A DNA stretch of 64,000 nt from Zhengitettix transpicula (GCA_037074705.1 CM073592.1:53242129-53306128); one strand, 5' to 3'; positions 1 to 11,194 are shown, numbered from the stretch's first letter. Program-made: numbers and translations. The notes: generated from the letters alone by a model not told the origin.

Positions 1-1780
1 ATTAGAGGAATTGCAGCTTTTGCGGTGTTTCCATTTAGGACTCTGAAAGCCAATGATGATGAATTTAACTATCTCACGATTCGAAGAACTCAGAGCTGCG
101 AACTTTGCCATTTGCATTGCGATATGACCTCAGTTCGTTATACCAGACACATAATTTATCATAGGTGTATATTTACTCACGAGTCTAATTTCCTGGCAGC
201 GACTGTATTAAAAACAACGGGTAATATAACATAAATGTAGTTCAAAATACCGAAAACTCGAAATACGGATTTAGTTGAACGGGAAAGACTCATATATGTA
301 CACTTTAATGTATTTATGTATCTAATATACTGCGAATGGGATGTTTCCCGGTGAAAATAGAGGAACAAATATAACTGATACATAATAAATTGATTTGTCT
401 TTAACATTCCCTATTTAATAATAAATAATTGCTAATTTTCTAAAGAAAATTAAATTCTGAACCATAATCATCTGTTCGCATTATTTTCTTTTTTGTATGA
501 TCATAAAATTTGGCACGCCATTTTGATAATGAAAATTAATGTTGTCCAAATATGTATATATATAATATTCTTGTAGAATGGAAAATGATTTTTAATAAAA
601 TTATATAAGAAAAACATTTTTTTTACAGATCATAATAAATATATTTCGAAAAGCTTCAAAATTAAATGATTTTGAAAGAAACATTTGGGATAGAATACAT
701 ATACAGTTTTGAAATAAAAAGTAAGTTAAAGATTGCATAAAATGTCCTGATTTTTTCTCAAAACTAAACACATCACTAATAAAAATAAAGAAATATTCAA
801 CTGTATAATTTTTTTATAATTTAAATAGTCGTTGATTCAGAATTTAAGAAAGACTACATTACGATCAGTTCACTGAAAAATATATATTCTAATTACTATC
901 GCCTCCGTTGTTAATATTTTATTAACTCTCATTTGTTTGGGTAAATAAGAGATCAACATACGAACTATTGCTGTTAATGCTAATTATATTCTTCTAATGG
1001 TATCATTAATTACATTCTAAAATCCATTGATTCGACTAAATTCTAATTTTTCGTTGAGTTAAAAACATGTATATCGCTACAGAGTTAAATATTTATAATT
1101 TTTTATCAGTATGTAGCCATACTGTTTTTCGTGCGGTTCCTTTATACATATTTTCTAGTTCTACTACGTAGATAAACACTTTATTTTTGTTACAGTAGTG
1201 TGCTGACTAGCACATCATAGATTATAAACGTAACAGTTTTGGTTTATCAGGATTATCTACTTATAAAGCAAACACACAAATTTAAATTTTAAAAAAATTG
1301 AATGAGAACAGGGTATTGCAAAATTTGAGTAAAAGTATTTTTTCAGAATACATTTGCTAACGTTGCACTTTAACATTACCAAACTTCTCGTTTCCGTCAT
1401 TCAGCCTTCATCAATTATGTGTGGCCAAACATGGTTTATAAAATTAAGACAAATGAGCAGTCCTAACTCATGCTCCTGTTCGGAAGGGGACGAGAAGTAT
1501 CTTGTCGGTCAATCTAATTTAATCTAGTCAAAATATGTCACGAAATTATGGCGATGAATCTCTGTTAGCTCATTTCATCAACGCATAATAAAATACTTCT
1601 AATGACGTGACATGGAAAAGGTAAGTGAATTTTTTAAGTAAGATAGAATAATTGAATTAAATTATATTGTTTATTTATGGTATTTATTTAATATTATTGA
1701 TGTAGAATTTTCATTCAATAGCTTAAATTATTACGGGGTTTAAAAGGACACCGAAAAATAATTGTTATTAAAGTGAGCCG
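1..1780. other. AT-rich non-coding stretch
   Basis: No gene or recognisable mobile element is visible. Short open frames near the left edge (25-234 plus, 177-407 minus) overlap each other on opposite strands, are AT-driven in composition and resemble no family I know. Confidence 0.6.
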
Positions 1781-2230
1781 AAAGGCCCTTTCTTCTCTTT
1801 TTACGAACAGCCATTTACTAAACTTCAATAGGGGCCGTGACTTTTACTCCTTTTATATATCAGAGGACCCGTTCCCATTTACAACAGCAAGGCAGAATTT
1901 GCCTTAGCTCATTACCTGCCAATGGGCAAATCCTGGCTTTTATGGCGAGTTTATCTTTTACGACAGGCAGCCTACTCTCTTATGCATTCTTGTTCGGCGA
2001 TGTACGCGCGATGCGTGGGAGGGGCCGACTGCCTTCCGATGGCTACTTCAATTCCAAATTCAGTGCGCTCCACTGAGATTGCCAATCCAAATAAAAGAAT
2101 CATAGTTCGGAACTCAACCCAGGGGCTTGTGTCTCTGCCAGAGGAAAATCCACCCGGGTAGGCTACTTTAATGCTGCGATAAAAGGAGCTAATAGTAAAC
2201 ACATTCAGGAAATTCACTCGACGTCACACT
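1781..2230. other. GC-enriched island, function unknown
   Basis: This stretch is visibly richer in G and C than its flanks and has overlapping open frames on both strands (1837-2076, 1922-2161, 1972-2217). Open frames on both strands usually mean few stop codons because of base composition, not coding. It could be a conserved regulatory element, an old exon or TE debris; the sequence alone does not decide. Confidence 0.3.
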
Positions 2231-3150
2231 CTCGTCAGTACTGGAACAAATATAATAGAATTAATATCAGATCACATACAGGGTAGCATTTAATAATTTA
2301 CATTGTGCTACGTAAAAGGAAAGATCATATTTAATTCACATTTCGTTAATTTATTATACTACGTAGCATTAAAACAATAACAATATCTGATAAAATAATT
2401 ATTTTATTACATTGTCACGATGCTTTTAAAAAAGTATATGATAATATTGAATTGATTCACAATAAAATACCATACTTTAATTAAGATAATAAAAAATATG
2501 TATAAAGCCAACTGTACACTTTTTAAGCTTTAACATAAATCTTGTAAGGATTGTTTAATATTTTAGGATGAATAAAACACTAGTTTCAAAATTTTCCGAA
2601 ATATAAAACTATTAACTCATCTTGGAGACTGTATACAGTTACCATTATTATCTTAAACCGCTGTCCCTTAATTTTATACCTATTTATCGCTTTGAGGGTG
2701 TAATATACAAGTATATTACTTGTAATGTTTTATTACAGTAACGGAATTTTTCATTTCTATTTTTACGGGAAGCTTCAAGATTGAAATTTAATTATTTATT
2801 TAAGTTTGATTTAATATTTAGTAAAATTAAATTGTAGAACCGTTAACAAGTTCTATTTTTAATAAAAAAATATTAACGTCCTGCTCTAATTACTAATTAT
2901 CAATTATTAACTGTTATGTACATACGTAAAGAAAGAAAACAATGACACATTTCCTCAGGGGGTTGCGAGCTGCAAGTATCTGTGGTCATAAATATTTGTA
3001 AATTTTGACCACTTTGTCTGTATAACATCGACTTTGTTTCAATACTTTACCGGTTCTTTTCCGAATGTTCTAGGCAAATCAGCTCTTCAGGTTCGTAAAG
3101 CCGCAATTTCACGCTGACGTTTTAGCGTTCCTGAAAGAGGGTGGCACAGT
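2231..3150. other. AT-rich non-coding stretch
   Basis: Nothing recognisable is seen apart from homopolymeric A/T runs. Confidence 0.6.
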
Positions 3151-3420
3151 TTTGTTACTTCTTCTCGTGGGCCGGAATTACGGGCTCGTTCAATTTAAAT
3201 TTCTATTACATCTCTGTCATCAATCAATAATACTACATTACTGTCCAACTTCTTCTCCACTGGACTCCATGACTTCACAACTTACTGACACTCAACGACT
3301 GACCAACTTCACGACTTTTCCATTACTTCACCAGCTCCACTACTCTAGGACTACCGAACGACTTAACTTCTTCACGATTTCCGAACTACTACCCAACTTC
3401 ATGACTACCTGCTGTGCAGA
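3150..3420. other. Purine-poor degenerate low-complexity segment
   Basis: The plus strand is dominated by loosely repeated CTTCA/CGACT/CCAAC words, for example cgacttaacttcttcacg and caacttcatgactacctg. This gives a serine/threonine-rich open frame (3152-3502) that looks like a by-product of composition. It is probably a degenerate simple repeat or part of a decayed transposon. It abuts the possible coding remnant that follows. Confidence 0.35.
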
Positions 3421-3690
3421 TCGCCTCCAAACTTCGGTGAGTCAAGACCACAACCCACAAGATCTTGAAATACGTATTATTTGCGCCCAAAAATTTGAAT
3501 AATTTCGTTAACATAGCTGATTTCAAATCACTGGGAACACTCTTCATTACGGCGCCAATATGTTTGTCTACATGTTTATAATTTTTTGGCGCCTTCTTGC
3601 TCATCATTAATCTCCTTAAACGAAGGCATCTGATGGCTGTTTTCGTTTTCTTCTATACGTGACCATTCCGGACGCAAGAATAAATTGCTC
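3420..3690 (-). pseudogene. Possible decayed coding remnant, weakly BESS-like
   Basis: Reading the minus strand from about 3690, one frame gives a polar stretch (..EWSRIEENENSH..). About 80 nt later a shifted frame continues as ..KKAPKNYKHVDKHIGAV.. followed by MKSVPSDLKSAMLTKL. The second part has the length and alternating hydrophobic/basic pattern of a BESS motif, the C-terminal protein-interaction module of many insect MADF-type transcription factors and of some transposon proteins. There is no upstream MADF domain in view, a frameshift separates the two pieces, and the frame runs into the purine-poor segment downstream. It may equally be a chance open frame. The family assignment is a guess from pattern. 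Confidence 0.18.
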
Positions 3691-3700
3691 AAAATTTTTT

Positions 3701-4240
3701 TCATAAAATAAATAATAAAAAATGTATTCCCAATAAATTTATTCCGCCTATATACACTAAATTTTACCTACTGTTTTCAAATTTTCTGAAAACACCCTTT
3801 CTCGTTGCTAATCAGTTACTTTAGAGCTGAGATTGATTGAAGCCATTTCTTGTTCTCTTGAATTGTTAACTCGTATAATCAATTGTTCCGTTTCTTAAGC
3901 TTAGAATTCATGTAAATATCTTATTGATAACAGAAATGTAGCTTGTCACCTACATTATTTAACATTTACATAGATGATATGATACGGAAATGGAAAAGAG
4001 AGAAAACACCATGATGGATCTCATTATTCCTATACTCGAACTAGAAGCCAATTTTAAGGTGCTTTCGATTAAATTAGGGTTTTTCAGTTATGAGAAATAT
4101 GTTTGTGGACATTTAGTAACGTTCTGGTGCCAGTCAGTAGAGTTCTACGGAATTAGAAATTTATGCTAACATATTAATTGAAATTAGCGTAGTGTTAGTA
4201 ATTAGGCCCGAAAAGAAATCATTTAAGTTGAGGTCCTATT
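3701..4240. other. AT-rich non-coding stretch
   Basis: Nothing recognisable is seen. Confidence 0.5.
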
Positions 4241-4318
4241 AGCATCGGTGCAAGTCTTCTCATTACATATCATCAGGAGGCTTAAGCTCCACACATCGCC
4301 GCGCAGGAAATTCACCAC

Positions 4319-4384
4319 TCAAGCGTCGGCACTAATTTGGAAACAGAATAGACAAACAAGAAGCAGCAATAGTGTAGTACGCAT
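4319..4384 (-). CDS. Candidate micro-ORF or first exon with signal-peptide-like sequence
   Basis: An ATG at 4384 (minus strand) opens a 21-codon frame reading MRTTLLLLLVCLFCFQISAD plus a final A, then TGA. It has the layout of a eukaryotic secretion signal: a basic residue at position 2, a leucine-rich hydrophobic core, and a small-residue cleavage context (ISA|DA). About 70 nt upstream on the same strand is TCAGTT (4453-4458 on plus as aactga), matching the arthropod initiator consensus, so a short 5' leader is conceivable. Against this, the frame ends at TGA before any convincing splice donor, no downstream exon is recognised, and short hydrophobic frames arise by chance. It may be a decayed first exon of a secreted-peptide gene, or nothing. 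Confidence 0.2.
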   Translation of the reverse strand: MRTTLLLLLVCLFCFQISADA

Positions 4385-4452
4385 AGTAGTGCTTTGTGTC
4401 GGCGTGAAGTTCAATTTGGCCTTGCTGCGAGGACGTGAATAGAGCCGTTCGG

Positions 4453-4458
4453 AACTGA
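4453..4458 (-). promoter_or_regulatory. Possible arthropod initiator (TCAGTT)
   Basis: The minus strand reads TCATTCAGTTCCG here, inside the GC-rich island and about 70 nt upstream of the signal-peptide-like frame. TCAGTT fits the arthropod Inr consensus. I see no clear TATA box or DPE at the expected distances, and six-base matches are common, so this is weak. Confidence 0.12.
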
Positions 4459-5044
4459 ATGACAAGCTTACGTCTGCAGCGAGCAACAGATGCGACCTGG
4501 CTAATGGAGGCCCGCCATAAACACTGTCTTCCTTCCCTGGGGCACCGTTAGCCCGGGGGAGCATTATCGCCTCGGCAATTACCGCAAGCCCCGAATATCG
4601 TCTGTGCAATATCAGCTCTTGAAAAAACGCTTGTTGTACGCGAATCCCAGTCGGTTTTGGGGCTGAGCAACGATAGCTCTCAACTCCAACATTAAAACAA
4701 AAATAGGAACTGAAAAAAAAACTCTTTTTTTGGTTCACTCCTTCAACGTCTGAATTGCTTGGCCTGCATGAAACAAATATTTGTTTATCAAACAGATAAG
4801 TAAATTAACGCATAAGTTTACTAAATCATTGTTGTAGGTTCCAATATTATATCGTTCTGCCCTGCTGTGAGGATTTACAGACTTCTATATTCCATGGTTG
4901 CTTCTCCTTCGAATATCTTGAATATTATAAATTTACGATGTTGTACATGGCATTGTTTTACAATCTAATATCAAGAACAAATGTATAGTTTTGGTAAAGA
5001 TTTAATTAGTTAAATTAAGTAACTTTCGGTACTTGGTCATATTC

Positions 5045-6075
5045 ATCTATATATACAAAAATGAATGCATGTCTGTGTCCCTTATGTGTTCCTATACCAT
5101 TCATCTGATTTCGCTAAAACTTTGAAGTCTTCTGTTGGCTTTTCGAAGCCTTAGGTAAATGCCAAGGAGTGAAAGAGGGTGAAATTTTAAAAATTCCAAA
5201 ACAGCCGATATTTGTTATATTTATTATATAATAAGTATTCGGGGTCTATGAGACTAATAGTTTCTGCCCATATGTTTTTAGACTATAATTGTAACTCCTT
5301 ACTGCACCACTAAAATGCGGGATGGAGGGACGTAACGTAAAAATAACTCGAAACAACCGAGATTGGTTTCAAATCCATGGTTATAGAAGTCAATGAGTTT
5401 TTCTGGCATTCGCTATGTCAGTTAAGTTGTATTTCACCTATTATGTGTGGAGGGAGGAGGAGGGAGAAAGTGGGTGTAAGGCCGTTATATAAAAGTAATG
5501 AGTAAACCACCAAGACCGGTGTTGAACCTTGGGATATGAAAATCACCGAGTATAATTCTGACATTTTACAAGATGTATGTTGTTAAGATGTATGTTGTTC
5601 AACTCCTAGGAGGGGGGGTGGAAGAGGGTGTAACAAAGTTTCGTGTACAGCAATTTCTACCTGACTTTATACATGTTACTTACGATCTGGGAACATACAG
5701 CGAGGGGATAAGACAGACCTACACCTCTTACATTTACATTCGTAAACGGTCATTATTAGCGTCGAACTAAACGTTATTGGGGTCGCTGAATTTGATAGTG
5801 TCGTTCTAGGATTTTAAGTTCCTAATATCAACTTTATAAAACAAGGGAAAGAATAACCCTTACGGGTGGTGGTGGTGGAAGGGTTTTGCATAAAAAATAA
5901 TGCAAATATGACCGAGATTGGTGTCTTTTTTTGGGTTTTAGAAATCGCTGAGTTAGTAATCATGATGGTCAATGAAATTTTATGTTCCTAACCTCTTAAG
6001 GAACAAAGATGTATTTTTTATTGTCTTAGTGTACTAAGATATTTTGGTCACTATGTAGCTAAATGTTGTATTTTT
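5045..6075 (+). repeat. GAGATTGG-family degenerate repeat array, copy 1
   Basis: This roughly 1 kb array begins near tatatacaaaaatgaatgca and has diverged units carrying a shared box: an aataa-type run, accgagattgg, then gtcaaat-like sequence and a gctgagtt-atgac box. Boxes are visible near 5365-5420 (accgagattggtttcaaatc), 5505-5560 and 5910-5970 (accgagattggtgtc). G-rich connectors such as gggagggaggagg lie between units. The same boxes recur at 24.5, 27.6 and 59.4-60.5 kb, so this is a dispersed family with internal repetition. I cannot place it in a transposon class; a non-autonomous element with internal tandem units is likely. Confidence 0.6.
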
Positions 6076-6350
6076 TACTCATTTAATGCACCAGTAAAAA
6101 ATCTCTTCCAATCCATACCAGAAGAGAAATCTGCACATCGTCTGCAGCAATCCACTCGCTGCTCGAGTTCCTCACAGAGACAGTGAGTATAACCCTCCAC
6201 AATTCCATACAATATTTAACTATCCTCACTAATATTATGAAAATGTTGTATTAATATATGATGTTTTGATCATGTACAGTCGTCAAGGAAAATATTGTTG
6301 ACGCGACTTTAAACCATCCATTAAAAAATGTACCAGGAGAAGAGTAAAAT

Positions 6351-6354
6351 ATAT
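6351..6354. repeat. Target-site duplication ATAT, left of LTR A
   Basis: ATAT immediately precedes the TGTAAT end of the LTR and is repeated at 7403-7406 immediately after the closing ATTACA. A 4 bp TSD fits Ty3/gypsy integration. Confidence 0.55.
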
Positions 6355-6540
6355 TGTAATATTCAACAATTAAGCTTTATTTAATATTGAAGAATTTGCC
6401 CCACGTTGGGGGCTAATATGTAATAATCAAATGGTCTCAAAGGTTACATTTAATTTGCCCCACGTTGTGGTAGCCATTTATGTAATCATCAACGAGTTAG
6501 TCGTTTATTTAATTTGCCCCACGTTGTGGTAGCCGTTTAA
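6355..6540 (-). repeat. Three tandem PBS-bearing units at the LTR A end
   Basis: Three units of about 60-65 bp (6355-6419, 6420-6480, 6481-6540) each open with TGTAAT and each contain GCCCCACGTTG, at 6398, 6457 and 6516. On the minus strand the box reads CAACGTGGGGC, the 3' part of TGGCGCCCAACGTGGGGC, the primer-binding site complementary to tRNA-Lys(1,2). The outermost unit keeps the best match (gcccccaacgtggggc); the inner two read ggctaccacaacgtggggc. They lie inside the apparent TSD, so they belong to the integrated LTR sequence. Confidence 0.65.
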
Positions 6541-7402
6541 TGTAATATCAACAATTAAGCTTTATTTAAATGAAAAATTAATTAAAATTTTCAAATAAAT
6601 ATATTTATTAATTCGTGGCTTCTAAAATTTACAAACAATTACTATAAAATGAAAATCTCTTAATATCTCAGGGTATTACTGGGTTTGATGATTTACAGTG
6701 AAAATTATTGAATAATCTTATTAACAATACAGTTTAAATAATGTGCTGATAAATGAAAGAAAAGCTACAAGAAAAACGAACGAAATCTGACTTTACCCTT
6801 TTAGTTAGCGTTTACAGATTTTATTAAGGTTTTGGTTACTTACGTATTGTTCGGCTGGTACCAGCATTCTTTTAGCGCTTCAAAAGTACACTATATTGCA
6901 AAATTTTTACACAGATTCTAAAGTTTTCTCACAGATTCTACACTTATGAAGTTGAAATGCGATTACTAGGCTGCCAGGAACTCGGATGATCCTCTTAATT
7001 GGTCAGCTATCTGATGTCGTTTTCCTCAGCACGAAAATGTTCAAGTTCTTTATAATGAAGCAAACCCTTGCTTCCGTTGGCTAATTGTTAGCACATCTAC
7101 TCGGTCCAACAAACTGCTTGCTTACAGGAATCTTTTGCAGATTTTTGCCTTTTACCGCATTATTTATCGGTTTGGTTTGAAAACTTCTAAGTAGCTCGGT
7201 GAAGATTTACTTTTAAAATGTCTCTTCGTGGCTGACCGTAGACGTCGACTTTTGCGCGCGTAATCGCCATTCCGAACCCTCAATAATAGGAACAGAGCTC
7301 GCCTCTCAGTGTCGCTTTGCTCGCTCTCGCTATAATTCAAACTGTTCGCTAACAATTCAAATTATTTAAAAACAATTAATGGCTTAATTAATTGATATTA
7401 CA
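6355..7402 (-). mobile_element. Solo LTR A of a gypsy-like retrotransposon (tRNA-Lys type)
   Basis: This 1048 bp block starts TGTAAT and ends ATTACA and is flanked by a 4 bp ATAT repeat. It aligns by eye along most of its length with the blocks at 19775-20776 (inverted) and 48264-49177. Shared landmarks include the outer aattaattaagccattaat sequence, a GAGCAAAGC/GAGGCGAGCTC box near 7300, a GATCATCCGAGTTCCTG box near 6980, GAATGCTGGTACCAGC followed by GTAAGT at 6838-6843 (minus), and ctactgggtttgat near 6680. The TG...CA ends, TSD and absence of internal coding sequence indicate a solo LTR left by recombination. The minus orientation is inferred from the PBS-like boxes lying at the 3' end in minus reading. 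The gypsy assignment rests on the TSD length and PBS type. Confidence 0.7.
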
Positions 7403-10400
7403 ATATATTAAGTTTTAAAGTACTTTTCATTGTTAATTCTTAATTTATGTAGTAGGAAAATTTCCGAGGCGTACGGTACATCAGTCATCATCCTGATTTA
7501 TTTGAAATAAGATGTGGAGGGGTTAGGTCGGGGAGGGGAACGTAAATAGGTTCCAAAAACTGACCAAGAGGTTAATTCCTAATCAATTCCTTCTTCGAGC
7601 TAATTCAAATAAATGCCCGGGAAACGCCGGACACTTTGTATAACAAAAAAATTATAATACACCATGTGCACATATGTTATAAAATTGTCAGTTCAAATAG
7701 CATTTTTCATAACTATGACATTACTCAATATAACCTACGTCATTTTCCAAATTGTGGCAATGTCGTTTAATTCATAAGAATAAATTTGTGTGTAACTTGA
7801 CAGTCTTACAGTCAACCTATTATTTTTTAATTTTCAACCTTACTCCTATAGACATTCTTGGTTTACGGTTTTATCCTAAAAAGTTACTATTTTCATTGAA
7901 ATGTTGTCATATTTAATCTGTTGTTGAAAATTCAATGATGTAGGAAAACACTCGAGCTAACTCTGAGCTCAAAAAACGTGCTACAGGAGAAATAAGTGCG
8001 AACAACGACTTAAAACCGAGAGTGATCCTGTAGAGACCGTAGGATACATCGCAGTAGACGTCAGTGATAAAGATAGGATGCTTGTCACCCGTGCTTCTGT
8101 TTGGAGGTTCTGAATTGCGTAGAACTAAACGAGGGGAGTTTGTAGACGAGGGTGGAGTTAACATATAGCATTGTACACCGGCAATGCGTACTTTGAAGGA
8201 TTCAGCGTAATCCGGAAAGGCCATACAGAGCGAGCAGTGTAAGTAGAAGTCTTTTTCACAAGCGCCGAATATGCCGTAATGAATGCCACCACTAATGGTT
8301 CGAAACGTAAACGTTATTAGTGTTTCTGCTAGATAAATTTGCTGACGTAATCCGGAACGGTAGAATAGGGGAACGCGGAATCTATATTACTGTATAACCA
8401 TTAGCAAGGGGGGTTAAGAGGTGGAAGCCGCAGTTATGCCCAGGATTAACGCTGTTGGTCGGAGGAGCTTTGGAGTGGGGACTGCGGTCGGTCACAGGCC
8501 GACACGGATAATTACTACTTGTTATTCAAATGTCCTTCGACAAAACACTCACAAAAGTGAATCTAATTGCTCTTTCCCCGCACATTAAAATGTACTCTTC
8601 GAAAATATATTCTTTTGATGCGTAAATTCAGAGGGTTTTTTTTGCCGAGAGAAAAAGAAATTTCATACACCTCTGGCACGCAAACCATCGTTCTTCAAAT
8701 GGTCAAAAGTTATTAAAATTGAATAACCGCTTTATTTAATATCTAACATATTTAAATCCTAAGTCTTTTCTAAGAGTCAAAATATTTTATAACAACACTT
8801 CGTGTTTTTTAACCTGTATATGTAAAAGGAGAAACGTGTTTGACACCACCGCCAAGTCAAAACAACCGAATCTAGAAACGTAAAAATTTTATTATAGGTA
8901 CTTATTACGATGAATGTTGGCACTGAAAAGAATATTTCAAAATTAAAAATGGTGGGCTGGAATAAGATGATACATTTCAAAAACAAAAAAGTACGAACTT
9001 AGCGCAATTTAAGCATCTTGAGAAACATACTTCAAGAAGCCCAAAATAATCTGTATAGGCATAAAAATGTACCATTATCACTCTTTAACTTATTATGCAA
9101 CGCCGAGTGTCTTTTCATGGCACTGACGTCAATGTGTCACATATCAGTTGTCTTAAACAAGGTGAATAAATTCACATAATGTAGTTTATCAAATTAAGTG
9201 TGTATTTTCTACAGAGATAAATTCGAAAAACCATATATGTTTTAAAAAAAACAGCATTAATGAAAATATCACCAAAAGCAACCTTTCTTCCCGATACGAA
9301 ACATCTTGATATTTTTTATGATCTTATTTGAGACATATTTTAATTTTGTGCATTATTTTTTATCGTTAATTTTGTAAAGTGTATTCAGGTTTTTTTTATT
9401 TTTCAACGCTTATAGAGCTAAATGTAAAACAAAACACAATGTATTAATGTGAATGTAATTCATTTATTTAAAAATTTAATCTATTTTGCAGTAATTAAAA
9501 ATCTCCCAGGCAAGCGTTAGTAAAGCGACCCTGTGCAGTGTAATTCATACTCGTCTAAATTAGTTGGAGCAGTTAATATTTCAACATACAAAAAACTGGC
9601 ATGAATTTGTTCAACCCCTGTCATTCTCATATTCCATTCATTATTGAAGAAATTATCATTAATTAAACAGCGTGGTGAAGAACGACTACATGGATAGTGA
9701 CGTGTGTATATGGAAAATTGTATCTACTAGTTTGATTCTACCCACATTTAGGAAATTACATATAACATTTAGCGGTAGATCTTGTTACAAAGTTTCTACG
9801 GTAAATCAACACAGAATCGCTAAATAAATTTAGTGAAAAATATAAAAGAATAGAACTTAAATTGAAGCCGCATTAATTTCCTAATTTTCGGACTTACTAT
9901 CGTAAGGAGTAATCTTTGATCAAGTCGAAATAAACACTGGTTATCACATTTTACATTTTTACAGTATAGAATCTACTGTTCACAGATGGTTATGGTTTCT
10001 GTTTTCACCTGAGTATTGATCTAAATTTCACTAAATATGTGGAAATGAAGCAATTAGTAAAAAAAATGTGGAGGTACGTAGAAAATAAATTAAATTTGGA
10101 CATTTTATTTTGTGTAATAGTTCGTTTAGACTTCAAATCAGTAAATATGACACTTTTTTTAAGCTAATTAGAATATAAATTAATTATAACCAATTCCAAA
10201 CACGTAAAAATTCATATTAAAATCAAGCTTTGGTCCTATCAATGGCATAAAAATTCATAGATACAATGTATCCATTCATTATAAATTTTAACAGTAACTT
10301 ACCTTGTTACTTTTTGTTGTATTCATCTGTTCACAATGGGTTTCTTAAAATAAAATACCTCACGTAATATGGGCTACAGATTTATTACAGATAAACCTAT

Positions 10401-10487
10401 ATTTTTTGACTTGGAAAATTTCCTAAAATGATAGTTAATATGTATTTTTTAAAATGATAGTCTGGTAGAAAAAAACAATCGTATAAT
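7403..10487. other. AT-rich non-coding stretch with GC-richer segment near 7.9-8.5 kb
   Basis: The right TSD ATAT of LTR A is at 7403-7406. The interval 7910-8520 is moderately GC-richer and contains the word gtaatccggaa twice (near 8207 and 8348), but its minus frame (7913-8224) resembles nothing known. The rest is AT-rich with no recognisable element. Confidence 0.5.
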
Positions 10488-10812
10488 TAATGAATATGAA
10501 AGATAGCCAATACAGGCAAAAAAGGTAATATAAATACCGCTCAAAGTTTCTGGGATCCTTGTTCCTTTCGTCAGGTGCTAAGAAGAGCGTAGAGAAACAC
10601 AACTACACTGGTCGGCTGAAATCGCAACGACAATTGGAGAGCCGAAGGGTTAGCGTAACAATAAGGGAGCAACGACAATGGGAAAACAGAAGATTTAGCG
10701 TAATAATAAGGGAACATATCAATTATTGAGTTTAATAGTGTCTGTCCCAGAAACGTTGTGTGGTATTTACATTACTTTTTTTGTCTGTATTAGTTATCTT
10801 CCTTATTCATTA
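10488..10812. mobile_element. Foldback/MITE-like element 1 with about 68 bp inverted arms
   Basis: The left arm (10488-10555) and right arm (10745-10812) are inverted copies with scattered mismatches. The left reads agatagccaatacaggcaaa..aataccgctcaaagtttctggga and the right ends tcccagaaacgttgtgtggt..gtctgtattagttatctt. The 189 bp between them include a 45 bp direct repeat. No transposase frame is present, so it would be non-autonomous. No clear TSD is visible because the arm similarity grades into flanking sequence. Part of it recurs near 18.6 kb. Confidence 0.7.
10624..10713 (+). repeat. 45 bp tandem duplication inside foldback element 1
   Basis: Two 45 bp units (10624-10668 and 10669-10713) both start gcaacgacaa and end cgtaa(c/t)aataaggga. 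They are of equal length with about eight to ten differences clustered in the middle. Confidence 0.75.
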
Positions 10813-11190
10813 TTTTCAATCAGACGTAAATTTTTCATTTTAATCGAAAATTAAGTGTAAAAGTCTGTTTTTATAATAGTAATATTAAATTTTTGTGCAT
10901 TATTTGCTTATTACTTCGAAACGATTTTGTACAAATAAAATAAAAAATGATATTACAGATTATTTATTAAATAAAATTTATATTTCTCAGGAGTAAGATA
11001 TTTTATGTCATTCGACAGCTATTTGTAATAGTTGAATTAATAAAATTCCACATGCCCGTTATATTATCATTTATAAGAGTAAATAGCACAGTTATTGGTA
11101 ATGTTACTGAAATTAAAACCTGAAATTACTATACAACTGTATGACCACATATTTTCCCTTTGAGAATTATTTTAAGTTTATAAGTTTGAT
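10813..11190. other. AT-rich non-coding stretch
   Basis: Nothing recognisable is seen. Confidence 0.5.
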
Positions 11191-11194
11191 ATTA

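Larger units (their letters stand above)
4241..4700. other. GC- and CpG-enriched island
   Basis: This roughly 450 bp block is the most GC-rich part of the first 10 kb and contains many CpG dinucleotides. A 139-codon minus-strand frame (4319-4738) runs through most of it, but its first half has the mixed composition of a non-coding frame. The only protein-like portion is its last 21 codons, listed separately. A promoter or first-exon island is one explanation. Confidence 0.35.

Noticed and set aside
3152..3502. 116-codon plus-strand open frame
   Set aside because: Serine/threonine/leucine content follows from the purine-poor low-complexity DNA; no recognisable protein.
6355..7402. Reading LTR A as part of a full-length retrotransposon with LTR B or C
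   Set aside because: A and C are about 41 kb apart, B is inverted, and no gag/pol lies directly inside any of them; the gypsy pol at 45 kb is not bounded by these LTRs and its link to them is unproven.
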